Source of the DNA: Erythrophleum ivorense
Taxonomy: Eukaryota; Streptophyta; Magnoliopsida; Fabales; Fabaceae
Reading direction: 5' to 3'
DNA length: 64,000 nt
Assembly (NCBI GenBank): GCA_026724425.1
Contig: JAIUCV010001263.1
Coordinates: 62,001 to 126,000 of the forward strand
Shown: one piece after another, positions 22,683 to 36,304 of the stretch
Numbering within the stretch: the first letter of the stretch is position 1
Layout of the letters: every line of letters begins with the position of its first letter
Translations under genes and position numbers: made by a program
The notes under the pieces: model-generated
What the model was told of the DNA's origin: nothing
Databases searched by the model: none
Seen by the model: the letters and a program-made list of their open reading frames with translations, nothing else

Positions 22683-25600
22683 CGAAATTATACATCTATT
22701 ACATTTTTTATTTCTTTAATTACTACCTATATATATATATATTGGGTATACTTGAGAGAATCTAAAAAAATGTTGGGTATACTTGAGAGACTCCAAAAAA
22801 TTGGCCCCTCAGAAGGGATTGTTCAAACCGAGAACAAATAAATGTCCAGTCAATATTAAAAAAAATTAAAGTCATTTGGCATGCTTGAAACAAAATCTTA
22901 CAATTTGTATGAGATTTTGAATAAACTAAAAATGAATTGGAAATGGGGTTGATATAAATAGGATTACCAAACATTGAAAGAATTGCATGTTGGTTATCGG
23001 GTGTTGTGGACTATGTGTATGCCATTCGGGACAATTACATAATATTTGCTAACAAGAACCCAAATATATATTTTTATGTATTAATTGTAAAATCATTTTT
23101 TTTGATTTACTAATATAATTTTGAATTTTTGAAAATTTTATCATATCATATTTTATTAAAGATATAGATAACAAACATAGATTTTGTTGAAAATTACTAT
23201 ATTATTTGACAAATACAAATCTCCGTGGAAGGTAACTTTATGAGCTAAAGGAATTGTTAAGAGGGACAACAAGTTGATCCTTCTTTGCCTCTCCAATGAT
23301 CACTTTAGAATACTACCCACATTCAAATAACTTACTTTTTGTTTTTATAGTGGTTTAGTTATAGACAATTTTACTAAGATCAACTATTTGTATTAATTTT
23401 CATTTATGAACTACAACCATTGCTTGTTATAAATATTATATAGGAAACTAAGTAACAATTATGCAAACAAGTAATGAAATTTACATATAATAGACAAAAA
23501 ATAATAATAATTTCATTGCAGGAAAATATATATGGACCAGTAAAATAATTACAAGAAGTAGCACACTTATGTAAAATGGAAAAAAGTTAAACAAAAAAAA
23601 TGCAAGTGAAAAATAACAACAACATAGGCAAATGTATGTAACAGATATGATCTGTATATGGAACAAATAAAGTAACAAATACAACATTCCAGACAAAATA
23701 GCAGGATATTTATATGTAATAACAAGTGAGAAAAGAAGAATACTGAAATAAAGGCAAAAAATGACACTTACTAACAAGCATGAGTAAGACAACGTGAGTT
23801 AGGACACACTAAATTTTTCTTCAACTCCTTTGATGCCTCTAACACGAAATAGCAACCAAAATGAAATGGCCTCTAACACGATTTTCCTCTAACTGTAAAG
23901 CTAAGCATTCAAAAACTCTTGAAGCTCCCTAAACTCCATTACAGAACAACAATTCAACTACAACTAGCGTCATAAATTAACATATAGTAGCTCTTATCAA
24001 ACATAAAAGAATAAGGTTCAAACATCAATGCAATGCCATATAATTATAACCATATTATTATCAATTTACATTGTATTATGAACTTGGCGTTTATTATTGA
24101 ATTCTATCAAATTGAGAAAACAAGTGTGACCAAGTTTTTTCAGAAATCAATGCAATGAACAAGAGGGATTTAGGATAGATAAATTTCTTTCAATTGAGAG
24201 TCCAAAAAATACAAGGTTTTCTCATTACGTGACTATCTGGTATTTTTGCTATATGTGAACTATGACCCTTTTCTCTGTTAGCTTAAGACAAATAGTTTGT
24301 AAGCTTATATATATACAAATTGATAATTGCACGTGTACAGTTACTAAAATTTTTCCACAATACATGGCTTAACGAATTACAAGATGGACAAATGTTCAAG
24401 CACATGTCTACAATCAGCATTTTACTAGAGAAATAAATAATTTTGCACCTCTAAATTGATCTATCAAGGAAGAATAATTAATTGACAACAAGATATAAGG
24501 AAAAAATTGGGAGAACCAATACCAGTACGCTCTACATATCTTGTTGGTACTCACAAAAGCAGACAAGTATTCATTTTAGCTGTGTGGCATCTTTACCGAA
24601 CAAGTGGCCTTCATTAAATTGCTTCACCTACAAAAAACCATTAAACATTAAACAACAACAACCACCTATACATCAACCATACTTCCTTTTCATAAATATG
24701 CGACATTCATCAACCCCAACACTTGCCTTAACATTTATATTCTACTTTAAGACAATTGCCAAGAGAGGACTTGTGTTATCATATATATATATATATATAT
24801 ATATAAAAGACAATTTGCATTCAAGTTATTATCAAGCAACACAGATCTTGATTCTTGGGCACTAGACAACATGTAATATATTAATAACATTAAAATATTA
24901 ATATTGTTACAAATTATTTTTATATTATTCAGTTAGCTCTTTGAATGCACAACTAGTTTTGAGGAAACATAAACTCTTATTATAGTAATAATAATACGTA
25001 ATGACTAATCATTATAAGTTTACTAAACATAAAAATTATATGTTGAAATAACTACTTCAATACCAAATTAATTCTAGCTATTAAAATTTTTTTATAGAAT
25101 GAATTTTTATTTTAAAAAAATATTTATGTGTTTATTTCATCAATATGGCAATCAATGATGGATAACTAATTCAAGCGTAACATCAAATTAAATCAAATTG
25201 TCCCATGACCACTCAAGAAGACAATCCATTCGCAATAACTTGTACAACAACCTTTTTTGTTTGTATTTTCATTTCCTTTAATGTTGAAGGGGACATTCCA
25301 GATTACCTATCAGGCCCTCATGCACCATATATCAACAGCAATAATAATCACTAAAATAGAAATTCAGATAGATTATATCGGTGTTTAGATTGCTTGTATT
25401 AATTTATAATTACAACTAAATATAATTAAAATTTCCTTTTACATTTGTTTCTTCCTTAAGCAACACTATGCGAACTAGAGAAGCAAATGAAAGCAGTAAC
25501 TAAGTTCAAATAGCAAAAAAGAGAAGAAAAGTATGGAAATAAATGGATTAAGAAGGTTGCAACAACAAAATCTCTGGGCTATCTTCTAAGAAAGATCCCC

Positions 25601-26399
25601 TTCATTTTTGTACATTAGAAACAACTCACAGATACCTCCTTTCAACTTCCCCCACTCCTATTGCCTACTCCTCTCTATAATCCTCAAATTTACATTTCAT
25701 CTTTATTTCTCACCTTTTTTCCTTCCTATATCTGTGCTCTCTTTTTTATTTCCTAAACCAAATCTCCCCATATCCTTCGTAGATGTCAACCAATTTTTAT
25801 CTTTAATTGTTCTGATTTTCTAGTCTACCTAGCTATAACATTATATCTTTGCATCTATTAGTAAGTAGTAATACAATATTAAGAACTACATATATCTATA
25901 TATGATATTCTAGATAAGGCGGTCATCTTTTACTTACTCTGTTCATAAGCAGCAGAAAAATTTGTTTCTCTTTGTAAGGAAATGGAGACACAAGAAAAAA
26001 TAAAGAAATAAAAGCAATCATAGTTTACTTCTTAAATGTTAGATTATACATTTCAATAAAGTGAAAATACAAAATAAAATTAACTTTTTCATTCCAAATT
26101 CAAGCATAACTATATCTCCTCTGACACCCTAGAGGTTATATATAAGGCCTTACTTCAAAGCAAAAGCACACTTTTCTTATTAAACCATTACTCTACCAAG
26201 TTTTCAAAAAATACCTATTGCCAGAATATAAGAAGGAAATATGATCGAAATTTTTTCATAACAAATTCAATAGAAGAAACATTCAGTGCAAATCAAAGAA
26301 GCAATAAATCACACAGCAATGGCAAATCATAATAACAAACAATTTTGCGAGGGAGAAGACAAAAGGCAAATAAATTGATTTTCATCCTAAAAAAAGTTA
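22683..26399. other. No gene seen; AT-rich intergenic DNA
   Basis: There are low-complexity A/T tracts and chance reading frames only, such as a hydrophobic one on the minus strand at 23481-23792. A pyrimidine-rich stretch lies at about 25600-25830. I see nothing supportable as a gene. Confidence 0.5.
24781..24804. repeat. (AT)n microsatellite
   Basis: This is an uninterrupted run of twelve AT dinucleotides. Confidence 0.9.
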
Positions 26400-26840
26400 T
26401 ACTCAGCAACACGATGGAGAAAGGGACAGAGAAAGACAAACCTTAGTTGCAAGCGGAGAGGGATTCGTTAACGACAACTCCAACGATGACCTTCATAGCG
26501 CTTCAGACAGTGATGGCGATGGGGGGATGAGCTTCAAATGAAAAGGGATGATTTAGGATTTTTGGTGGAGAATGAAAGGCAAGTGACACAACTAGATACG
26601 AACTGGTGCCCCGTGATCCAACAAGCCTAACAGAAAATCAGAAACAACCCAAAATATAATCTTCAAACCAATATTTATTCCTTTTATTAAAAAAATTACT
26701 CAAAACAAATATTTCTCAAATTTTATTTCAATTTATTTTACTTTTTATTGAAAACTAACAATTTTATTATTTTCTAGATTTCAAAAGTTGACTATTTTTA
26801 TATTAGTTAAAGACATATTTAATCCTTGTTGTATTATATA

Positions 26841-26990
26841 AATAATATAAAAATATTTCAATTAAAATAAGTGTAATTATCATTTACGTTTTGCTGTTAA
26901 AAAAATACATATTTAAATAATATAAAAATATTTCAATTAAAATAACTGTAATTATCATTTACATTTTGTTGGTAAAAAAAAGTCAACATA
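26841..26990. repeat. Two-copy tandem duplication, 75-bp period
   Basis: aataatataaaaatatttca at 26841 recurs at 26916 with the following sequence nearly unchanged (gtaattatcatttac, then a T-rich/A-rich end). Only a few substitutions separate the copies, so the duplication is fairly recent. Confidence 0.75.
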
Positions 26991-29900
26991 ATATATCTTT
27001 TAATTTTAAGAGATTTAAATATAGATTTTTAAAATAGAAAGAAGAATCATATAATTTAAACATGTTTAAAAATATATTTATATATATAACTTATTCTTAA
27101 TTTTCTTTTTATTGAACTTGGTATACTATTTTTAAACATGCACTTCAAATTGTGTAATACATTTTTAATTTTTACGATTTAAGAATTAAATAATTAAAAT
27201 ATTTATGTACTAAACCATACATCTCACATTACGTTGGCGTATCAAATAATGATACCTTGGTTTGGCTCTCGTATATTAATTTGGAGATTGTGATTGCCAA
27301 CTAAAAAATAAAATATTATTCCATTCCATCATGCTGCTTCTTTATCACATTGTATGCATTTCCTTCTCCTTGTATGAAAGACACAACTTCGAGTCTACAA
27401 TTTTTCATATTCAATAATAGAATATGAAAAATTTATATATGATTATACACTATTTTCATCATTCGAATATGATTTTAATATCGGCCTTTTTAAAAATTCC
27501 TTCCAAAATATATTCAAGTAGTATTTAACAAATTTTTATAATAAAATATTACCTAAGGTCAAAAGTATAAAGATTTTAATTATTAAAATAATATTTATTT
27601 TTGCATGAGCCAATCAAGATTGAAATTATCCTTGAATGAATAAAATAAAATTTTAATATTTATTCTACATAAATAATTATCAAATCGTAAAGTTTATAAT
27701 TTTATAAATAAGTAAACCTGATTTTAAGCACAAACTTATAGATAACTCGAAATCATCAATGAGCTGGTCCCGTTTTGCATTTTCAGTAGGAAACGGGAAT
27801 AATTGGGAATTGTGATAGTATTACTGGGCCGTGAATTATATCATATTGTAAACATTTCTTGCCTTCATTTTTGGACATCATATGTTTGTGAAATATTTCA
27901 ACATTAACTTTTACTAATTTTATCCCTCCTTTTTTTTGTCATCATCTAAAGCTAAATAAGGCTTGCTTTTATTTCAATTATAAACTTTTTTTTTATTCTC
28001 TCCTTTTTTTTAGCTGCTCCAAATTTTTTAGTTTTTTATACTTTTTATTTAGAAATATATATATTATGTAAAAAAAAATTAAATTCATTAAAAAATATAT
28101 TAGTAAAAGTGTAACTTAATGTTTTTTTAACTCTCTCCCAATAGAAAATTTGTTGATTGAATAATCTAAACTAATAAACATAAATAATACAAATTGAGAA
28201 AATGTATAATTTGATGGAAGAGAAGAGTTAAAGATTTGAAATATTGTATAGAAAATTTAATTAAATTTGAGATTTTTTTTTCAATATTAATTTGAAATAT
28301 AGCATATTGATTTTTCTTTTCACCATTTTTCCAATTAAGAATTTAAAGTTGTTAGGTATTGGTTGCCTTATTTACCACCTAAATTATTATTTGGTTCTTA
28401 TAATATATATTTATTATCAATTTAATTATAATATTTACAAAAGGCATGTTATTTTATTCACAATCCTAATTTCAATAAGAATGTATTTGCAATTGAAAGT
28501 GAATGTATGATCTAGTACATTTTCAACTAGTGTATTTATCATAATCATGCTACATCATTTACTCGAAGCATTTGTTGAGAATAACTACCAGCCTTTCTTA
28601 TTTTTTAAATTATATTTAAATTTCAAGTGTTGTTATTAACCAGCTCAAAACATTACTTATTCAATTAAAGATTAGTTTCTAATTAATTATAAATTGTTAA
28701 ATTTGATTCAACCTAACTTTAGGTATAATTTTCAAAATTAACAAACTATTTTTTCTTTGTAGATAACTAGATAAGTACTAAATAAAAAATGAAACCAATG
28801 ATTGAAGATAATTATGAATAATAACACAAGTACTAAATATATTTCATTTCAACCTTATTTAGTTTTAAATTGATAATATATATGATCAAAATATATCATT
28901 TAAATAAATTTTTCTAAATTTTGATATTTAAGACATATAAATTGTTATTGTAATTTTATACAAATCTAAGTTTCAGTTTGAGAACCAATAATTCCTTTAA
29001 ATTTTTTAGGCGAATGAGTTAGGTTTAAAGAGTTAATGATGCAATACAGAAGAAGAGGGGTTCGAGTTTTATTCATCTAATATGAATTACCCAATATGAG
29101 TTCGGAGATGAAAAAACCAGAAAATAACAGATCAAATGCTAAAAGGTTATTTTTATTTTCTATCAAACTTTTATGTCCTCTCTATAGATCATTAAAATTT
29201 TCTATTTTCACTAACCATATGTGCTTCCAATTGGGCTAATATGGCTGTGTACGAACAACTTATACGGGATCTACCCCATCATACTACATGTAATATTCCT
29301 TTAAAATGCAAGGAATTTTTTGAATTGCTAAAGGTATAACCGAAGATTTATTTGTTACAAATCAAACCACTTTTTATGGAATAAAACAACCTACAATCCA
29401 ATTGATAATTAATTCTAATGAATTATATGTGTCCAACTTTTTCGACTTGTAGTATATAAACAAATTTTCACTAATGCACAGTTGTAGATATTGACCTTAT
29501 CTATGTTTTGATTAATAAATGCTTCTTATTTAAAATGTAAAATGTAATTCAATCCTAATTTAACATTAGAATATGTCATTTCAATAAAAAAATGTTTGAT
29601 TACTAAATAGTATTTTAACTATACAATCTTCATATAGCTTTAAGTTTCTTTTAGATAGCTTATAACTTTAAATCAGAGTAGGAGACTGATCAATATGTTC
29701 GGGCAAGGTTCTAAATGGAAGCAGGAGAAATCAAAGATGCTGTGATTGATTTGGTTGCGGGTACCAAAATTCAAGATAGTTTAGGGTTTCAGGTTGATGG
29801 GATGGAAGATCTGGCTAACACTATTGGATTTTAGTATGGGCTCGAGTTTTGGGTCTCCTTCCTTCATGTTGATTTTTTTTTTGTTAATTAATATGCTAAC

Positions 29901-31384
29901 TTAGTTAATATAGCACCTTAATAAAATGGATTTTTAGCCCTATATTTTTATAGAATTGTATAATAATCTAGAATATATATAATTGGCCTAATATTTTTAT
30001 TACTAGGAGTATTTAACTAGCCTCTAACATAATTTCACAATTTTTTTCCTACAATGCATTACATATGCAGCCTTCTATATTTGAATTTCTCAATATATAT
30101 ACATATTTACAAAACAAAGTGAAAACTTTACTAAAGTAAAAAATGATTATTACAATCATAGCCTAATGATTTTAATAGTTGAGTTAAGAACATGTTTGAG
30201 TTTGTTGTGAAATTTTGCCTACTTTAAAATTTCTCTCAAAGACATTTCATAAAGCACAATTAAAAAAGCTCATTTGTTTAACTAAATCATTTGATAAAAT
30301 TTCTTTTATGTGTTTTGCAGATTTCTCAAAAAAATTAAATTGCACTTAAAAGGGCATGTATTCAAAATCGTAAGTAAAAATATTAAAAAAAAGTACCAAC
30401 TTAATCATTTTGAGTGAATATAATTTTTTTTAAAGAAAAATTCTATTTTGCTTTTGCTTTAATTGACAGAAAATCTTCTAATTTCCAGCTCAATCGTACA
30501 ATAGAAAAATCGATGCTAATATCACTTTATTCTTTTTCAACCCTTAATCTAATACTGTAAAATTTAAACATAATTACTTTTATGACTATTAGTCCTCACA
30601 ACACCTAAAACTTATATACCAAATTTTAGTTCAATCGAAGTTAGTCACTTTTGGAATCAATATTGTGCAGAATTACCTCAAAATATCGAATTTGGTAGCT
30701 CTAGAATTGGCCACATAACCAATGTAAGAAAGCTAAATTGCTATTGAAAATAATAAACTTCCTAATCTAATTGATTATGATTACTTAGCTCCCTAACAAT
30801 GGCACCAAAATTTTACTTACGATTCTCGAACCCGCTAACTATAGTAAAAGTAATTGGCTTACAATCCCTAATCTAATTGATTATAATTAATTAGGATGAG
30901 TGGAATAATTTTTAATATTTGTAAAAAATTGAGAAAGAGACATATTATTATATTTTTTATATATGATTTATTTCCTTCTTGTTCTTTTGAGTTAAATTTT
31001 TTTACCTTTTATTTATTACTTATTTTTTACTTTCTTATCTTTTCAGTAAAATCATTCCTTACATACATTTATTAAATTATGATTTTAAATTTTAAATTTC
31101 TATTTCTAATTAATTAAATATCTTCTATATTTATTTTAATATATGATTTAAAATAAATAAATTACAAATTACTAAATTTTAAATAAAAACCAAGAACTCT
31201 TATTGACCATAGAATAATTATCCACATTACTATTTATCTAATTTTTTATTAAATTAATAATATATAATTTAATTGATATTATATGAATTATTACATTTTT
31301 CTATAAAATTGATAATATTTAAATCACTTCCAATAGATATATATGTATATGTATATATTTCAATTATTATATCATATAAATCAT
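26991..31384. other. No gene seen; very AT-rich DNA
   Basis: There are no recognisable coding regions on either strand. A 39-codon plus-strand frame at 29715-29834 is the only stretch with coding-like composition, and it was not recognised. Part of this DNA may be the interior of the CACTA element whose terminus lies at 31718. Confidence 0.5.
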
Positions 31385-31718
31385 AACAAAATTCAATTTA
31401 TGACGGAATTTGTGACGGAATATTTAGCAATGCAAAAAATCCGTCGCTAATATTGTCGCTAATTTATTGAGGGACTTTATCGTCACAATGCGCCAGTAGG
31501 TTATCCCCCTTTTAGCGACGGAAATTTTCGTTGCTGAATTCTGTTGCTACTTTATTTTGCGACGGTTTAGAGACGAAAATTTTTCCAATGGAAATTTCCT
31601 GTCAAAAATTTCGTCGCAAATTTTTGTAACAGAATTTGTGACAAATTCGTTGCAAATTTGCGACGAAAATATATTCTATTGTTAAATTTTGTCAGAAATT
31701 CGCTGTTTTTTTGTAGTG
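31385..31718. mobile_element. Terminal and subterminal region of a second CACTA element
   Basis: The stretch ends TTTTTTTGTAGTG at 31718, the reverse complement of a CACTACAAAAAAA terminus. It is preceded by many short direct and inverted copies of gcgacgga / tcgtcgcaaattt / ccgtcgctaa, the subterminal repeat pattern typical of CACTA elements. The copia coding sequence resumes at 31719, so the element inserted into that copia element. Its other terminus was not found in the window. Type and boundary are well supported; element length and autonomy are unknown. Confidence 0.75.
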
Positions 31719-33047
31719 TATATATTTTGCTTCTGCTAATGAAAGCACGACTGTTTTTTGCTTCTTTGATGCCTATGAGATTACTTTGGAACCTAGAAGA
31801 AAGATATATTATGTTGTGCTCTTTCTATCATCAATGCTTCTTGCCCAATCACTATTGGTGTTGCCAATTAAGTTGCAATCATCTTTTGCTTCATATAGGA
31901 TGCCAAAACTCTTCATGCCTTTCACATATCTCAGGATTCATTTCGTAGCTATGAGATGTGACTTGCTAGGCTCACTCATGAATCTAGAAACAACGCTAAC
32001 AACATGCACTATGTCAGGCCTAGTGTTAGTGAGATAAATTAACGAGCCAACAAGGCTTCAATAAGTTGCCTCGTTCACCTTTTCTTTCCATCCTCCTTTG
32101 ATAGCTTCTCATTAGTTCCCATTGGTGTAGATGTTGGCTTGCAGTCCTTCATCTTGAATTTGCTCAATAAATCATCAGCATATTTCTCTTAAGAAATAAA
32201 TGTTTGCCTGAGTCTTTGCTTTACTTGCATACCAAGAAAATATCTCATGAGGCCAAGATCAATCATCTCGTACTCCTTCATCATGGCCTGTGTGAAGTCT
32301 TCAATCATCTTTGTATCATTGCCGGTGTATATTAAATCATCTACATATAGGCAAAGGATGAGGAAATGATCTCCTTACTTTTTCATGTACAATGATAGCT
32401 CACTTAGGCTTTGGTTGAAGTCGTGATCAATGAGATATCTGCTTATTTTACTATTCCATGCACTCGGTGCTTGCTTCAATCCATAAAGTGCTTTTTTCAA
32501 TCAATATACTCTGTCTTCCTTGGACCAAATACCTTTAAGGTTGCTTCACGTACACTTCTTATTCAATTTCTCCATTTAGGAATGCTAACTTCACATTTAA
32601 TTAATAAACTAGTAGTTTCAATTAGGCAACCAAAGCAAGTACCATTCGAATTGTTTCCATATGTACAATGGGAGCAAAAGTTTCATTAAAGTCAATACCT
32701 AGTTGTTGAGAATATCCTTTAGCTACGAGACTTGCCTTGAACTTTTAGATTGACCCATCATCGTTATACTTGATTTTGTAGACCCATTTTAGTCCAATGA
32801 TATCTTTTTCTTTTGGTTTCTCCATGAGCTCCCATGTATGGTTCTTCTCAATCATCTTGATTTCTTCATCCATGGCTTTTCTCCATTCTTCTTCTTTTGT
32901 AGCTTCTTCATATTTCTACAATTCACAAGAAAATAATGCAACATTACATGTTTGATAAATATCTTGTAATGATAGCATTTTTTTTGAAGGAGATGATTTT
33001 GGTGACAAGCATTGATGTCTTAGTGGTTGGCTTGTACTTGGGTCTAG
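31719..33047 (-). pseudogene. copia reverse transcriptase and RNase H remnant
   Basis: The minus strand encodes a copia reverse transcriptase: MDEEIKMIEKNHTWELM near 32880, GLKWVYKIKYDDGS near 32770, VAKGYSQQLGIDFNETFAP near 32700. Toward 31960 come YLTNTRPDIVHVVS and RYVKGMKSFGILYE, then an RNase H end, KKQKTVVLSLAEA. The frame breaks off at 31719 at the CACTA junction. Stops are frequent, and frameshifts lie between 32410 and 32600. Confidence 0.85.
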
Positions 33048-35953
33048 TGTGACGACCCTAACTTCTAATCATAATAATTAAACTTAAACATGTGATTAAT
33101 AGTCATAAATCAAGGTCTAGCACCATTTAAATTTGTCAATTTAGGAAAAAGTGAAAAAATTTGAACCTTAATGTTATTAGAATCATGAACCAAACATTTA
33201 CAAGCATTCCTTTACATGAGTGAAACAAATCTCCAATTAAAAGCCTTTAGATATATTACCCATTGATTTTCAACTCTCAAGAACCCCTTACAAGTACTTC
33301 TAAGTCATCCCTTGATGTTGCCATAGGAAAAACTAAGGTTTCTATGTTAATATAAGAGTTTTAGGACCTTCGTCGTGGCTAAATACTTTCATGCCACGAC
33401 CAAATGCTCTCGGGTTTATTTTTTACAGCTTCGCCATGGCGAGAGGACCTCTTGGAGCCTACCTCACTTGCCTTTCACTATTGGCCGCGGCCAAATTCTA
33501 TTTTCTTCGTAAGTAATTCCTCTCTGAAACACCTAGGACATTTTCACAAAGTTCACCGTAACTAACTCCCCATTTCATCGCAGCAAATTACCCTTTACAC
33601 AACTTTCAATTTGGCCTCTCACATTTCGCCCCGGCTAATTCCCCTTCTTGCCGGGATGAATTGCTCTCTACTATTCTCCATGGGCAACTTCGCCTCTATT
33701 GGTTATGGCTAAAACTATTTTGACCACGGCAAAACACCTTCTGATCTCACAACTTCAAAAATTTTGTCTCATACACTCCAACTCTCCCTCTAGTGACACC
33801 CTAGAGTCACTCTACCTTAATTTGTGGGGCTCTAATAGCTTCCCTCTACCTAATTTGCCTAACTTATCTATCGTTACCAATTCAAGACTCAAGTGTTAAT
33901 TACTACTTATCCTATTATCATATATCAACAAGTTCATGGATTAATAACAACAAGAATTTAATAAGTTACCAATAATTATAATTCAAATTCATATTCCACT
34001 AGAGATTCATGCATCACTAGTTCAGGTCTACATCCCATGTATCACATAATTACATTTCCCAAATAATAAATTATATCATGGGTTCAACAAAGCTCATAAT
34101 AGATATTATAAGTTCATACATCCAATACCAAACCAAAATGAGGCTTAACTCCTCAATAGATACATTCTAAGTAATCAAAATACGAACACTTACACTTGGC
34201 AATATGATTGCATGATAATGCTATATAAAAGAATAACAAAATTGCATCTACTCTACTCAAATCAGCCTAAGTGTAGCCTCCTTCACACATGGTTGGAGCT
34301 TATAGATTTTCATCCACTTGCTTCCTTTTATCCTTACTCGAATGACCTTCACCTGAAAGTATGATCCCATGAAATGGGGTGAGATGCGAATCTCAATAAC
34401 CAAGATAATTTTCATTCATATAATCCAATTTAATTAACATATATGTATGAATCAAAATGAACATCAAAATCATATCAGTCATATCAACAAATGAAATGAT
34501 TAGGCTACTATGATTACCATCCCATACTAGCAATCATATTTCTACATGTTAAAAGCCAATAATATCAGGAGAGGCCCGTCCATGGCATCCACTCCCCAAT
34601 GAGCACAATCAGGGCTTAATGCATTTGAGGTCTGATCGTAACCCAATGCTCGATCGAAGCACATGCATGGGTGGCAGTCGCACTATAGCTCCACCATGGA
34701 CTTACAAGATCTAAATACAATATAATAGATAGCCAACTAATTCATTTAGCATTTCAAATTATTCATGTGCAGCAAATATGAAATTAAAGCAGATATATGC
34801 ATGGAATTAATATAGTCCCCAGTTACCTCACTTGTAGCCAATTATTTACGAGCCAACTGAATGCTATTTCAGCCTATGGATACAAAATCAAGCAATTACT
34901 AATCCTAATCATCATTTATGTTAGCAAACCCATCACTCAAGGAGTTACACTACAAAGGACTACTCAGAAACACTTACCCAATTACCACAAGAACCAAATT
35001 CGGATTTGGTTGAGTTTACCCCAATAACCTCAGAACAACATCTCAAATTCTGAGTAAATTAGCATAAAAACAATACCCGTATCATAAATCAGCTTCAAGG
35101 GTTCCAAACTAGTAGAGAAAGCATCAAAATAAAGAGTTTATACTTACCTAATAACACCTCTAGCCTCAACTTATAAAGTTTCACCATAGAAACATCAAAT
35201 AGCAAGTTTCAGATTTTGGGTGTAGGTGAAAGTGCTCTAAATGAGAAGCCAATTAGGTCAAATTGAAGAGAAAGAGAAGAGGATTAAGTTATATAACTAT
35301 TACCTTGGCTGAATCTTACATTAGGAGTGGGAAATGATGAAATTTTGTTGCTAACCCTAGCTTCCCCTTTGGACCTTCGAATTTGTGTTTGTGTTTTGTG
35401 TCTTAGTAGAATGGTAGGAGGGGGTTGCATGTATTTAGGTTTTAGTTGGGTTAGGTTGAATCTTAAATGGGTTATGGGTTGACCCAAATGCCCAAATCCA
35501 TATGGGTTCAGATTTTGAGTTGGATTGAGCTGAGTTCCATAAGTTGGGCTACAGAATTTTGATTGGGTTAAACCAAATTTTAAGAGCTCATTTGATTTGG
35601 GGCTGCATAAGGGTTGTTGAGCCAATTATAAGAGCTTATGTAAGTTAGGTCTTAGACCCCTATCTCACTAAATCAAATTGGTCATCACTAGGTGCTCTCT
35701 CTCTTGGGCTAAGTCTCACATTAAAAGGTTAGGTCTACACCTAAAATTATTGGGCCTCCATTAGTCTCTAACCATGGCCTACTTAATTTAATTTGAGCCT
35801 AAATGAGGTTTCTAACCCAATTAAATCTCAAACCTATATTAATAATTTACTTTATAATTCCCATTCATATAACTTGCCTAATTATTCTATATTAATTATT
35901 CTTAATTAACCCAAATCCATGATTAACACCTTAATTAATTTTGGGGTGTTACA
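33048..35953 (-). mobile_element. Solo LTR (2906 bp) inserted in the copia element
   Basis: The unit begins TGTGACGACCC and ends GGGGTGTTACA, with a perfect 5-bp target-site duplication TCTAG (33043-33047 and 35954-35958). Read on the minus strand it would start TGTAACACCCC, the usual opening of plant gypsy LTRs. The block cacctgaa..gtgagat..atctcaata near 34350 matches the minus-oriented copy A near 12570. Orientation is therefore inferred as minus, with moderate certainty. It has no coding content. It contains GC-rich palindromes at 33431-33442 and 33481-33494. Confidence 0.85.
33360..33730. repeat. GC-rich palindrome cluster in the 33048-35953 solo LTR
   Basis: The perfect palindromes TCGCCATGGCGA (33431-33442) and TTGGCCGCGGCCAA (33481-33494) sit among imperfect cgtggc/gccacg pairs (near 33370-33400 and 33640-33720). 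They stand out from the AT-rich surroundings. Confidence 0.8.
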
Positions 35954-36069
35954 TCTAGATTATCTCTGACATTCTCCTTAGCTTCAAGATACTGAATGTA
36001 ACAATTGAAAAAAAAGAAAAAAAAAGAAAGTTAAAAATTTTCGAAGTCCTGAAATTTTCTAAGCCTGCT

Positions 36070-36304
36070 AGTTATAGCGAGAAATAGCCTAGCTATAGCG
36101 AATGTACCTATTCGCTATAGCGAGAAAGGGTTTAGCTATAGCGAAAGTACTTTTTTGCTATAGCGAAAATGCTTCTAGCTATAGCGAGTGCGGGCATCCC
36201 ATACAAAAACTAGGGAGCTGCTCGCCATAGCGCGCCATAGCAAAAGCAGGGGTCTGGGACTGATATGTGCTCGTCGTAGTGAGGCTTATGCTTCGCTATA
36301 GCGA
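36070..36304. repeat. Cluster of TCGCTATAGCGA palindromes in LTR copy B
   Basis: Perfect copies lie at 36112-36123 and 36293-36304. At least five imperfect copies (gctatagcga, tagctatagcg, tcgccatagcg) are spaced about 20-25 bp apart. Confidence 0.85.

Noticed and set aside
23481..23792. A hydrophobic 103-residue minus-strand frame resembling a membrane protein
   Set aside because: Composition reflects A-rich DNA on the plus strand; there are no conserved motifs.
36070..36304. Regularly spaced palindromes as a CRISPR-like array
   Set aside because: Spacers are LTR sequence of variable length, the DNA is a plant nuclear LTR, and no cas genes exist.
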